This document shows positions 34,988 through 43,866 of a stretch of DNA of 64,000 nt, piece after piece. The notes below the pieces were generated by a model. The model searched no databases. It was not told where the DNA came from and saw only the letters and a program-made list of their open reading frames with translations. The stretch's first letter is position 1. The number at the start of each line of letters is the position of its first letter. Origin of the DNA: Beijerinckiaceae bacterium (lineage in GTDB: Bacteria; Pseudomonadota; Alphaproteobacteria; Rhizobiales; Beijerinckiaceae); the NCBI GenBank assembly GCA_027532775.1, contig JAPZTO010000002.1, positions 496,001 to 560,000 of the forward strand. Reading direction: 5' to 3'. Made by a program: the position numbers and the translations under genes.

Positions 34988-36817
34988 ATGCCCGGGTTCT
35001 CGACCCTCCTCGTCCGGTACAAGGCCCTGCTGCGCCGCACGGCCATCGGCCTTGGCGTGGCCGCGATCCTGGCCGTTGCCGGGCTGGCGACCCTGATCCT
35101 GACGCGGGATTACACCGCAATCGAGCAGGCGATCCTCGCGCGGTACGAGCAGGATCTCGGGCTGACCTTGCGTTTCAGCCAGCGCCGGCACGTGATGTGG
35201 CCGAAGCCGAAAATCGTCTATGACGATATCACCGTGCGGCGCATGGCGGGCGATGGCGAATTGCGCGCGCCGCAGGCGATCATCCAGTTCGATCTGTTGG
35301 ATCTGATGGACGGGTCAATCGACGGCCCCTCGCTGAGCCTGTCCAAGCCGGATATCCGCGTCGATCTCGGCACCATCGATGCCCGTTTCCGCTCGCCGAG
35401 AAGCGTGACAGAGCTGCTTGACCAGACGATCGGGCTCTTCGGGCAATCCACGCGATTCAGCCGTTTCAGGATTGCGGTGGAAGAAGCCCGCATCACGCTT
35501 TCCCGTGCCGGGCCCAAGGGCGAGGACCTGGCCTTCGAGGCCATTCGCGGGCGTTTCCGTTATCTCGCCGGCCGCGGGCGGCTGGATATCGACCTTGCCC
35601 AGATCGGCGTCGATGACGGCTACTCGCTCGCGGCATCGTTGCCGACACAGCGTGCGCTGGCCGAGAACAGGCAGGGCGCTGCAACCATCCAGATCGGCGC
35701 CCTCGGCTCCCGCGTGACCTTTGCCGGTTCCATGCGGCGTGACCCGGACCTTGCCCTAATCGGGCGGGCGGAGGCCCAGCTGGGCGGCAAGCTGGAAAGC
35801 CGGCTTGGCGGGCCGAATGCGCGGCCGGGCTCGAATGATGCGCCGATGACGATCTCGTCGAACATGGCGCTGGATCCGCGCGGCGTCGCGCTCGAGGCGC
35901 TGCGGATCGTGCGGGGCGGCAAGCAGCTGAACGGCATCGCAGCCCTGCGCGAGAACAATTCTCGCTGGGGGCTCTCCGCGACCCTGGCCGGCGATCTGGT
36001 GGACGGCACGGCGGCCCATGCGGCGTTCCAGCGTCTGCGCCAGCCCGATGGCAACTGGTCCGGCGAGCCGTTGGCCATCAACCCGCTTCCGATCATCGAT
36101 CTCGACATCCGGCTTTCAACGCGCGAATTCAAGCTTGGCAATGTCGTGCTGTCGAATGTGGCGCTCTCGATCCTGACCCGGCAGGGCCGGACTGAACTGG
36201 CCATTGTCGACAGCCGGTTCGGCGAGGGCATGGTCAAGGCCCGCGTCTCCCTGATCGACAACCCCGAGAGGCAGCAGGAACTGCGCTTGCAGGCCTCCGC
36301 CGAGCGCATCGATTTCGGGCGCTTCATGGAGCGTGCCTTCGGGTTCAACCGCCTGACCGGCGAGGGAACGCTGGTCGTCCAGGCCGAAGCCAAGGGCGCC
36401 TCCGTCTCGGCCCTCGCCAGTGCCCTGAACGGCACTGCCGCGATCGATATCAAGAATGGCGATGTGACCGGCATCGATCTTGCGAAGCTGCTCACCCGCG
36501 CCACCGATGCGCGTCAGGATGCGGCCTTGCTGTTCGCGCTCGCCGGCAAGACCAGCTTCGAGATGCTGCGCGCCAATTTCGCCATCCGCGAGGGCAAGAT
36601 CGAGCCTGTCGGTTCGAGTTTCCTGTCGCCGCGCGTCACGGCGATGCTCGAGGGCGTGATGGATCTGGCGGCCCAGCGCCACCAGATGATCGTGGTTCTC
36701 CGCCGTCGGATCGACGAGCCGTCCTTGCCGAGCGAATTCTATGCCTTCCGCCTCGAAGGACCGTTGCTGGCGCCCTCTGTCCGGCCGGACCTGCGTTTGC
36801 TGCAGAACCGTTCCTAG
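34988..36817 (+). CDS. AsmA-family envelope protein
   Basis: A 609-residue protein. One N-terminal membrane anchor at about residues 18-38 is followed by a long beta-rich periplasmic region with AsmA-type repeats, for example LSLSKPDIRVDLG. The C-terminal AsmA-like domain (about 430-590) has INGxxxxDIKNGDVTGIDLAKLL-like features. AsmA/YhdP/TamB relatives are thought to bridge the periplasm and move phospholipids or affect outer-membrane assembly. It stands alone, with its own likely promoter. It converges on the Crp/Fnr gene with a 4-base stop overlap. Confidence 0.78.
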   Translation: MPGFSTLLVRYKALLRRTAIGLGVAAILAVAGLATLILTRDYTAIEQAILARYEQDLGLTLRFSQRRHVMWPKPKIVYDDITVRRMAGDGELRAPQAIIQFDLLDLMDGSIDGPSLSLSKPDIRVDLGTIDARFRSPRSVTELLDQTIGLFGQSTRFSRFRIAVEEARITLSRAGPKGEDLAFEAIRGRFRYLAGRGRLDIDLAQIGVDDGYSLAASLPTQRALAENRQGAATIQIGALGSRVTFAGSMRRDPDLALIGRAEAQLGGKLESRLGGPNARPGSNDAPMTISSNMALDPRGVALEALRIVRGGKQLNGIAALRENNSRWGLSATLAGDLVDGTAAHAAFQRLRQPDGNWSGEPLAINPLPIIDLDIRLSTREFKLGNVVLSNVALSILTRQGRTELAIVDSRFGEGMVKARVSLIDNPERQQELRLQASAERIDFGRFMERAFGFNRLTGEGTLVVQAEAKGASVSALASALNGTAAIDIKNGDVTGIDLAKLLTRATDARQDAALLFALAGKTSFEMLRANFAIREGKIEPVGSSFLSPRVTAMLEGVMDLAAQRHQMIVVLRRRIDEPSLPSEFYAFRLEGPLLAPSVRPDLRLLQNRS

Positions 36818-37503
36818 CCGGCTTCGCGCATGGCCTGGGCGATCCGCTGGCGGAGCGTATCCGGATCAAGCAGGACGAGCGCGCCCCGGGTCCGCTCCAT
36901 CAGGTTTTCCGCCTTCATGGCCCCCAGTTCCCGGGTGATCTGCTCCCGGCGGCATCCCACGCGTGCCGCGAGGACATGATGGACCGGCGGCGGGGAAATG
37001 ACGCGCGCCGGCGCGGCATTGGGGCGCGGCGCCGATAGCCGGAGCAATTCCGCATAGAGGCGGTGCCGGATATCCAGAACCGTATGTTCGAGCAGGCGCA
37101 CATTCAGGTCCCGCACCCGGGCGGCGAGCAGGCGCAGCAGCTTGTCGGAGAGAATGCGCGATGCGGCGATCATCTCGCGGAACACAGCGGCACTGATGAT
37201 GCAGATCTCGGCGCGCGTGAGGGCGGAGACATTGGCCGAGCGGGCGATCCCGTCGATCGCGGCAAGCTCGCCAAAATATTCGCCAGCTCGCATATCCGCG
37301 AGAATCACTTCCTTGCCGCCCGCCGTGCGGATCTGGATGCGGACATCCCCGGCCGCGAGAAAATAGACATCGCTCGACTGATCCTCGAAATCGACAAGGA
37401 TCTGCCCCTCCTCGACGCGTTTCCAGACGCAGCGGCGCTCGAAAGACTTCAGATCGAGATCACTGGCATCCTTGAAGAACGGGATCGCGGCAAGCGACTG
37501 CAT
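36814..37503 (-). CDS. Crp/Fnr-family transcriptional regulator
   Basis: A 229-residue regulator. The N-terminal cyclic-nucleotide-binding-type domain (about 1-120) has the AGEYFGELAAIDGIARSANVSAL block that resembles a cNMP phosphate-binding cassette (GELAxxxxxxRSAxV). The C-terminal winged helix contains HVLAARVGCRREQITRELGAM. Only scattered cysteines are present, so an Fnr-type iron-sulfur cluster is unlikely. ATG 37503 is chosen because the frame upstream of it has no domain character. Targets are unknown. Confidence 0.86.
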   Translation of the reverse strand: MQSLAAIPFFKDASDLDLKSFERRCVWKRVEEGQILVDFEDQSSDVYFLAAGDVRIQIRTAGGKEVILADMRAGEYFGELAAIDGIARSANVSALTRAEICIISAAVFREMIAASRILSDKLLRLLAARVRDLNVRLLEHTVLDIRHRLYAELLRLSAPRPNAAPARVISPPPVHHVLAARVGCRREQITRELGAMKAENLMERTRGALVLLDPDTLRQRIAQAMREAG

Positions 37504-37747
37504 CGAGCCATTTCCTGACAGATCAAGAGACGTTTGTGGCAAGCCTAGCGATGCAAGCCCGCTTGGCAAGCGGCGCTGCATGGGGAAACCGTGCAACACC
37601 AGGGTTTTCCGCCGGATTCCGCCCGGTTTCCGACCCCCGGGGGATGCTGCCAAAACATTCGGACAAAATCACCATGAAAGGGCTGGACAGGTTCCCCGCC
37701 ATTTTCTAAAAGCACGGCTCTCGCGTCGGGCTAGCACCGTTGCGCAG

Positions 37748-37823
37748 GCCCGGGTAGCTCAGTTGGTAGAGCATGCGACTGAAAATCGCAGTGTCGCTGG
37801 TTCGATTCCGGCCCCGGGCACCA
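37748..37823 (+). tRNA. tRNA-Phe(GAA)
   Basis: A 76-nt cloverleaf with acceptor stem GCCCGGG/CCCGGGC, D-arm GTAGCTCAGTTGGTAGAGC, anticodon GAA within CTGAAAATC, T-arm GGTTCGATTCC and encoded CCA. The 244-bp gap between the Crp/Fnr gene and this tRNA holds no other feature I recognise. Confidence 0.97.
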
Positions 37824-37941
37824 TCCATTTATCCTAAATCACCAGACAAACGATTTCCTGCGGCCGTTTACGATAGGCTTTAGGAAAGACTTTGCTTTCT
37901 TGCGGTAGGTCTGACGCATATTTCCAGTTTGCGTTCAAGGG

Positions 37942-38943
37942 ATGACACCGACAATGAAGGCCGATCCGATCACCAGAGAGCAGATCCGGAAGGATTGCCC
38001 CGCCGGCAAGTTCCGCCTGATCACCCGCAGCGACATGGACGGCCTGGTCTGCGGCACGCTTCTGAAGGATATCGACCTCGTCGGCGAGATCGAGTTCGTG
38101 CATCCCAAGGACATGCAGGATGGCAAGATCGCTGTCGGCGCGTCGGATATCTCGACCAACCTTCCCTATGTGCCCGGCATCTATGCCGCGTTCGACCATC
38201 ATGCGAGCGAAGGCAAGCGGAACGCTGACCGGGCCGCGAACCACATCATCGATGTGAATGCGCCGTCGGCGGCACGTGTTGTCTATGATTTTTTCGGTGG
38301 CCGCGAAGCGTTCCCCCGGATCAACCCGGACATGATGCTCGCCGTCGACAAGGCCGATGCCGCGCGGTTCACACGCGATGATGTGCTCGATGCCCGCGGC
38401 TGGGAACTTCTCTCATTCCTGATGGATGCGCGCACGGGGCTCGGCCGGTTCCGCGACTTCCGGATCTCGAATTACCAGCTGATGATGCTGCTGATCGATG
38501 CCTGCCGCAATCACAGCTCCATCGAGACGATCCTCGACCTGCCGGATATCAGGGAGCGGGTTGATCTGTACAAGACGCATCAGACGCTGGCCCGTGAACA
38601 GATCAAGCGCTGTACCCGCGTGGAAGGTACGTTGGCCATTCTCGACCTTCGCGGCGAGGAAACGATCTACGCCTCGAACCGTTTCATGATCTACGCCCTG
38701 TTCCCGCAGACCTCCATCTCGGTCCATGTGATGTGGGGGCGTGCGAAGCAGAACACCGTTCTCGCTTTCGGCAAGTCGATCTTCGACCGCTCGAACCCGA
38801 CCAATGTGGGCGAGTTGATGCTCGAGCATGGCGGGGGTGGCCACCATGCCGCCGGTACCTGCCAGGTCGAGAATGCGGCGGCGGATGAGATCCTTGCCTC
38901 GATCGCGCGCCGGATCAATCAGGAAGCCCGTCGCGCCGCCTGA
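37942..38943 (+). CDS. DHH/DHHA1-family phosphoesterase
   Basis: A 333-residue protein related to single-strand nucleases, oligoribonucleases and pyrophosphatases of the DHH superfamily. Motif I is RSDMDG (residues 29-34), the DHH motif is FDHHASE (His86-His87), and the C-terminal DHHA1 nucleic-acid-binding loop is GGGGHHAAG. Such proteins are often labelled exopolyphosphatase, but nanoRNase or cyclic-dinucleotide phosphodiesterase activity is equally plausible. Starts at 37942 and 37954 are both possible. It stands alone downstream of tRNA-Phe. Confidence 0.8.
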   Translation: MTPTMKADPITREQIRKDCPAGKFRLITRSDMDGLVCGTLLKDIDLVGEIEFVHPKDMQDGKIAVGASDISTNLPYVPGIYAAFDHHASEGKRNADRAANHIIDVNAPSAARVVYDFFGGREAFPRINPDMMLAVDKADAARFTRDDVLDARGWELLSFLMDARTGLGRFRDFRISNYQLMMLLIDACRNHSSIETILDLPDIRERVDLYKTHQTLAREQIKRCTRVEGTLAILDLRGEETIYASNRFMIYALFPQTSISVHVMWGRAKQNTVLAFGKSIFDRSNPTNVGELMLEHGGGGHHAAGTCQVENAAADEILASIARRINQEARRAA

Positions 38944-39014
38944 GCTGCGTCGCCGAGGCGAATTTCTTCAGGGCGGCGTTCCGGCGGGAATGCTGCCCTT
39001 TTCCGTTCCGGCAT

Positions 39015-39770
39015 TCAGCTCCGGCCGCCGTCCACGGAGAGGATCTGGCCGGATATCCAGCCGGCCTGTTCGGACGCAAGGAACAGGGTAGCATGGGCGA
39101 TATCCTCGGCGGTGCCGAGGCGTCGGGTATGGATGCCCTGCACCAGCCGCGCCTGCCCTTCCGGGCCATAGCTCTCCCATTGCCGCTCCGTCGCCGGGTT
39201 CGACCGGACAAAGCCGGGGGCAACGGCATTGGTGGTGATGCCTTTCGGCCCCAGATCCTGGCTCAGTTGCTTTGTCAGCCCGACAAGCGCGTGCTTGGCC
39301 GCCGTATAGGCCTGGATGCCGGTCAGGCTCGGGCGCAGACCGGCACCGGAAGCAATGTTGACGATCCGTCCCCAGCCGCGTGCGGCCATGGGCACGGAGG
39401 CGGCCTGCGAGAGCCAGAACGCGCCGTCGACATTGGCCTCGAACAGCACGCGCCAGCTTTCTTCGGTCACGGCCTCGACGGGGCCACCGACCTGCCCGCG
39501 CACCCCGCCGGCGGCATTGACGAGAATGTCGAGGCGTCCCTCGGCATCGACGATTGCCTGGACGGCGCCATGAGCGGCCTGGCGCCGGCTGACATCGAGG
39601 ACAATCGGTGTCATCGCTTCGGCGGACGCGAAGGCGGAAAGCCCCTCTCCGTCCCGGTCAGCGACAAAGATGCGGCAGCCCGCATCCCGCAAAACGCGGG
39701 CGATAGCCTGCCCGATCCCCTGGGCGGCGCCCGTCACCAGTGCAACGCGGCCATCGAGGCGGATATCCAT
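39015..39770 (-). CDS. SDR-family oxidoreductase
   Basis: A 251-residue classical SDR. The cofactor motif VTGAAQGIGQAIA opens the protein, NAAGG stands at the usual NNAG place, and the active site is YTAAKHALVGLT with an upstream serine. Asp in VADRDGEG suggests NAD preference. The C terminus has the ISGQILSVDGG ending. It is the last gene of the leftward operon binding protein - PanE-like reductase - SDR, overlapping the preceding gene by 1 base. The substrate is unknown. Confidence 0.83.
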   Translation of the reverse strand: MDIRLDGRVALVTGAAQGIGQAIARVLRDAGCRIFVADRDGEGLSAFASAEAMTPIVLDVSRRQAAHGAVQAIVDAEGRLDILVNAAGGVRGQVGGPVEAVTEESWRVLFEANVDGAFWLSQAASVPMAARGWGRIVNIASGAGLRPSLTGIQAYTAAKHALVGLTKQLSQDLGPKGITTNAVAPGFVRSNPATERQWESYGPEGQARLVQGIHTRRLGTAEDIAHATLFLASEQAGWISGQILSVDGGRS

Positions 39771-40816
39771 CAGGCGCCTCCCGCCAGCGGGATGAGTTCG
39801 GCGAAGGTTTCGAACGCCATCGGTTTCCGCCCGTCCTCGATGTCATGGATGAGGCTGACCAGCCGCGCGAGAACCGGCGTTTCCAGCCCGGCCTCGGCTG
39901 CGAGCTTTGCGATGATGCCAATCTGCGGATCGACCTCGGTCTTGCGTTTTCGAACCGCGAGATCACGGTAGATGCCGGAATGCGTCTTGGCGGTGTGCCG
40001 GTTGAATTCCGCGAGCGCGGCAATGGAGGCTTCGGCCTGCCCCGCCGGGGCGCCCGGCGCGAAGCATTCCGGGTCGAAGCCGTTGAAGCCAACCGGCTTC
40101 ACGCCGCGGGCCCGGGCCACCGCCATCACCTCGCGGCCGAGCGCGACGAATACCGGCACGCGGGCGGGGTCGGCAAAATTCGCGGTCATCGAATCCGGTG
40201 TCAGAGCCGTTGCGAAGAGCATGGCGCCATAGGCCAGCTTGCCCCAGAGATAGCCCCAGATATTGTCCGTCAGCACGGCGGCCGGCTCGAAAAGGCGAAG
40301 CCATTCATGCATCTGCTGCGTTCGCGGCCGGATCGAACCGTCGATCTCGCCAACAACGACCGCCGCGCGGTTGCCGAACAGGATCTCGCCCGGGCCAAGC
40401 CAGTCCGCTCCGAAATTGACGAAGCAGCCCATCGTGCGTTCCGCCCCGATGATGCGACTGATGGCGATCTCGTTCAGGCCATTCTGCGCCGAGAGAACAT
40501 AGCCATCCGGCGCAAGATGCGGCGCCAGCATGGCGAGGGCCGCCTCGGTGGCATGGGCCTTCACCGCCAGAACAATGATCGGCCAGGTTCCGGTGACGGC
40601 CTCCGGCGTGACGGTTGCCACCACCTGCCGGAATTCCTCGACCGGACCGGTGATCGAAAGCCCCGTCGTCGAGCAGGCTTTGGCATGATCCGCGACGAGA
40701 TCGACCATGGTGACCGGCAGGCCCGCCCGCGCCCAATAGGCGCCGAGCGTGCCGCCGATGGCGCCGGCACCCCAGATCAGGATCGGGGGCCGGCTGTTCG
40801 TTGTTTCGCCCGCCAC
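39770..40816 (-). CDS. 2-dehydropantoate 2-reductase (PanE/ApbA)-family protein
   Basis: A 348-residue NADP-type reductase fold with the N-terminal motif ILIWGAGAIGGTLGAYWARAG (landmark), and a later LAVKAHATEAAL segment like the ketopantoate reductase NAD-binding domain. The C-terminal helical domain has NIWGYLWGKLAYGAML. The context is a peptide-type transporter operon rather than pantothenate genes. It may therefore reduce or oxidise a different 2-keto/2-hydroxy acid. It starts with GTG 1 base after the binding-protein stop. Confidence 0.8.
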   Translation of the reverse strand: MAGETTNSRPPILIWGAGAIGGTLGAYWARAGLPVTMVDLVADHAKACSTTGLSITGPVEEFRQVVATVTPEAVTGTWPIIVLAVKAHATEAALAMLAPHLAPDGYVLSAQNGLNEIAISRIIGAERTMGCFVNFGADWLGPGEILFGNRAAVVVGEIDGSIRPRTQQMHEWLRLFEPAAVLTDNIWGYLWGKLAYGAMLFATALTPDSMTANFADPARVPVFVALGREVMAVARARGVKPVGFNGFDPECFAPGAPAGQAEASIAALAEFNRHTAKTHSGIYRDLAVRKRKTEVDPQIGIIAKLAAEAGLETPVLARLVSLIHDIEDGRKPMAFETFAELIPLAGGA

Positions 40817-40817
40817 G

Positions 40818-42395
40818 TTACTTCGCGGGCTTGATGTTCATGGCAAGCGTATCCTCGTCGACGCGCGCCTTGATCGTGACCTTGCCCTTCTGCATCGCCC
40901 AGGCCGAGCCGACCGCGACAATCGGCAGGCGCTGGCGATCCTTCAGGACAAGCGCATTCGCATCCTCGAGCGCCTTGCGGCGCTTGGCCTCGTCCATCTC
41001 GACCGCGGCGATCTGGAGCAACTTGTCCATTTCGTCGTTCTTGTAGCCGAGGACGTTGAAGGCCCCCATCTTCTTGGCCGGGTCATTCGAATGGGCGAGC
41101 GAGGAGAGTGTGTAATGCGCCTCGCCGGTCAGCGTGCCCCAGCCCGACATCGAGGCCGAGAACTCGCCGCGCGTCCGGGCCGGGAAGAAGACAGCCGCCG
41201 GCTGGGCATTCGGCGTGGCGTCGATGCCGATGGCGGCCAGCATCTGCGCGATCGAGGTTCCGACCTGCGTATCGCCCGGCAGCCGGTCCTTCGTGAAGGA
41301 AAACTGCATCTTGAAGCCGTTCGGATAGCCGGCTGCCGCCAGCAACTGCTTGGCCTTGGCAGGGTTGTATTCCCGGGCCGGGAGCGCCTTGTTGAAGCCG
41401 AAGATCGACGGCGTCACCATCTGGTTCACCGGCTTGCCGAGACCTTCCATCGCCACTTCCGCGAGGGCGTTCCGGTCAATGGCCATGTCGATGGCTTCCC
41501 GGACGCGGATGTCGAGGAAGGGGTTGGCCGGCAAGGCCGAGCCATCCTTGGCTGTAACGTTCAGCGCCTTCTCGCGCATATCCAGTTCAACGTTGAAAAC
41601 GTACACTGTATCAATAATCTGGACATCGATCTTCGGATCGCGCTTGAGCGCCGCGACATCGGTGGCCGGCACGCGGGTGATCAGGTCCAGCTGGCCGGCC
41701 TTGAGCTGCGCCACACGGGCGGCATCATTGGCGATTTCCTTGCGGACATGGCGCGCCCACGGCTCCTTGGGGCCCCAATAACCATCGAACCGGTCCAGCA
41801 CGAGATCGCCCTTCGGCTCCCAGGACACGTATTTGTAGGGACCGGTGCCGATGGCAGCCTTGCCGGAATTGAAGGCGGCATTGGCGGATTCCTTGGTAAG
41901 GCCGGCCGCCGCCTTGTGCGATACGATGAAGAGGCGGATGAAATCGTTCGGCAGCGTCGGCGCGGCACCATCCGTGATGACGTGGACGGTCATCGGGTCG
42001 ATGATCTTGGTTTCCTTGACGCGACGGACGTAGATCGTCGTCGGGTTCGGCCCGGCCACCATGGGGATGCGCTCGATCGAGAATTTCACATCCTCGGCCG
42101 TGAAGTCGGAGCCGTCATGGAATTTCACGCCCGGGCGCAGCTTGAATTCCCAGGTTGTCTCGTTGATCGGCTTCCAGCTGGTTGCGAGGCGCGGCTCCAG
42201 TTCAAGCCCGTCGCCGGACCAGACCAGCGTGTCGAAGACATGCTTCAGGGACTCGGCATGAGTGCCGGTGGCGGTGAAATGCGGGTCGATGGAATCCGGC
42301 CCGCCGCGAACACCGATCGTCAGGGTCTGGGCCAGAGCCGGCACGGCACTCGACAAGGCGGTGGCACAGAAGAGGGCATAAACGAGCGGACGCAT
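40818..42395 (-). CDS. Dpp/Opp-type ABC substrate-binding protein
   Basis: A 525-residue SBP_bac_5 family periplasmic protein. The signal peptide ends near VPALAQ, then come TIGVRGGPDSIDPHF, a typical WEFKLRPGVKFHDGSDFTAEDV block (landmark) and FKMQFSFTKDRLPGD. The family binds peptides, nickel, glutathione or opines. It is divergent from the MarR gene. The DppBCDF-type transporter at 43866-47678 has no binding-protein gene of its own, so this is its likely partner. Confidence 0.87.
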   Translation of the reverse strand: MRPLVYALFCATALSSAVPALAQTLTIGVRGGPDSIDPHFTATGTHAESLKHVFDTLVWSGDGLELEPRLATSWKPINETTWEFKLRPGVKFHDGSDFTAEDVKFSIERIPMVAGPNPTTIYVRRVKETKIIDPMTVHVITDGAAPTLPNDFIRLFIVSHKAAAGLTKESANAAFNSGKAAIGTGPYKYVSWEPKGDLVLDRFDGYWGPKEPWARHVRKEIANDAARVAQLKAGQLDLITRVPATDVAALKRDPKIDVQIIDTVYVFNVELDMREKALNVTAKDGSALPANPFLDIRVREAIDMAIDRNALAEVAMEGLGKPVNQMVTPSIFGFNKALPAREYNPAKAKQLLAAAGYPNGFKMQFSFTKDRLPGDTQVGTSIAQMLAAIGIDATPNAQPAAVFFPARTRGEFSASMSGWGTLTGEAHYTLSSLAHSNDPAKKMGAFNVLGYKNDEMDKLLQIAAVEMDEAKRRKALEDANALVLKDRQRLPIVAVGSAWAMQKGKVTIKARVDEDTLAMNIKPAK

Positions 42396-42481
42396 GGCGG
42401 TCTCCCTTGTTGATGCGTCCTCGCCCCTGGCGGGACGCCTGAGCTGGCATTGAACGTGACGAATTCACAGCCGTCAATTCC

Positions 42482-42509
42482 TTGTGGAACTGTTTTTTGT
42501 TCGTATAGT
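42482..42509 (+). promoter_or_regulatory. Probable promoter of the marR-creatininase-dpp operon
   Basis: TTGTGG at 42482-42487 and TATAGT at 42504-42509 (5 of 6 consensus) are separated by 16 bp. The expected transcript start near 42516 lies upstream of ATG 42550, which supports that start for the MarR protein. Confidence 0.5.
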
Positions 42510-42549
42510 GGGTCTGGATGATCTGAACCGTTCGATTTGGAACCAGTTT

Positions 42550-43161
42550 ATGCGCGACAAAACAGCACGTCGCCTGCCGGCGAAGCAGAATGATGAAATC
42601 GGCAACGTGGTTCCTTTTGGCTCGGCCGAGGATGGTGCCGACCTGCTCAACCGCCAGAGGCTCGATGCTTTCACGCATGCGCGGCTCTGGAAGAATCCCT
42701 GCGGTTTCGCGGCCCGCTTCAACTATCTCGCCCTGCGCTACAATGTGCCGCTCTATGGCTGGGTAAAGGAGCGTTTCGATCTTTCCCGCGTGGAATTCGT
42801 GGTGATTTACAGCCTGGCGATCCAGGATGGCGTGACGGCCAGCGAGATCGCGTCCTCCACAGCCTTTCCGAAGAACACGCTCAGCCGCGCGGTCAACCGG
42901 CTGATCGGGCTCGGCCTCGTCGCCCGCCGGACTGATGGCGATGATCGCCGGTCGCAGATCCTGACCCTGACCGAGGCCGGACGCGCCGTCTATGACGAGG
43001 CCCTGCCCCGCTTCGCCGGGCTGGAACAGGAAATGCTTGCTCCGCTCAGTCTCGTCGAGCGCGAGATGCTGTCCATGCTGCTCGCGAAAGTCGTGCTGGC
43101 CATGTTCCGTGGCGAGGCTGGGGTCGAGGCAGAGCCGCAGGCCGGCGCGGAGATGGAGTAA
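42550..43161 (+). CDS. MarR-family transcriptional regulator
   Basis: A 203-residue winged-helix regulator. The MarR domain lies at about residues 70-175: FDLSRVEFVVIYSLAIQDGVTASEIA, then FPKNTLSRAVNRLIGLGLVARRTDGDDRRSQILTLTEAGRAVYD as the recognition helix and wing (given as landmarks). There is an N-terminal extension of about 50 residues. ATG 42550 is preferred over GTG 42484, which would lie inside the probable promoter. It heads the rightward island, 3 bases before the creatininase gene, and likely controls both divergent operons. Confidence 0.84.
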   Translation: MRDKTARRLPAKQNDEIGNVVPFGSAEDGADLLNRQRLDAFTHARLWKNPCGFAARFNYLALRYNVPLYGWVKERFDLSRVEFVVIYSLAIQDGVTASEIASSTAFPKNTLSRAVNRLIGLGLVARRTDGDDRRSQILTLTEAGRAVYDEALPRFAGLEQEMLAPLSLVEREMLSMLLAKVVLAMFRGEAGVEAEPQAGAEME

Positions 43162-43164
43162 GCC

Positions 43165-43866
43165 ATGCGCATCGCGGACATGAACTGGATGCAGGCGGAA
43201 GCGCGGGCTCGCGCCGATGACCGGGCCGTGTTGCCGCTGGGCTCGACCGAGCAGCACGCCTATCTCAGCCTCGCGGTGGATGCGATCCTCGCGGAACGGG
43301 TGGCAGTGGAGGCGGTCGGGGAGAGTGGCATCCCCGTCTTTCCGGTACAGCCCTACGGGTTCACGCCGAATTTCGTCGATTATCCCGGCTCCGTGACACT
43401 GCGTCTCTCGACCTGGATTGCAGTGGTGACCGACATTCTCGACGGGATGGTGCGCTCGGGCTTCCGGAGGATCGTCATCGTCAACGGCCATGGGGGCAAC
43501 TCGCCCGCCCATGGTGCCGTGCTGGAATGGCTCGACCAGCATCGTGGATGTCAGGTCAAATGGCATAATTGGTGGAATGCCCCGGAGACCTTCGCCAAGG
43601 TCAAGGCCATCGATCCCGTGGCGAGCCACGCGTCCTGGATGGAGAATTTCCCATGGACGCGCCTGCCGGGCGTTGCCATGCCGGGCGACCAGAAGCCGAT
43701 GATGGATATGGGGCGCTTCGCCGCGCTCGACCCCGGCGCCAAGAAGGCGCTGCTGGGGGATGGCAATTACGGCGGGCTCTACCAGCGTTCCGACGACGAC
43801 ATGCTGGCGATCTGGGAGGTCGCCATTGCAGAGACCCGGGCGTTGATCACCGAAGGCTGGGCCTGA
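43165..43866 (+). CDS. Creatininase-family amidohydrolase
   Basis: A 233-residue metal-dependent hydrolase. Metal ligands are visible in LPLGSTEQHAYLSLAVDAIL (Glu, His, Asp) and in the NGHGGNSPAHG motif. The family includes creatininase and other cyclic-amide or formamide hydrolases such as MftE and FAPy deformylase. Its placement between a MarR regulator and a peptide-type ABC transporter suggests hydrolysis of an imported cyclic or substituted amide. The stop overlaps the next start by one base. Confidence 0.88.
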   Translation: MRIADMNWMQAEARARADDRAVLPLGSTEQHAYLSLAVDAILAERVAVEAVGESGIPVFPVQPYGFTPNFVDYPGSVTLRLSTWIAVVTDILDGMVRSGFRRIVIVNGHGGNSPAHGAVLEWLDQHRGCQVKWHNWWNAPETFAKVKAIDPVASHASWMENFPWTRLPGVAMPGDQKPMMDMGRFAALDPGAKKALLGDGNYGGLYQRSDDDMLAIWEVAIAETRALITEGWA

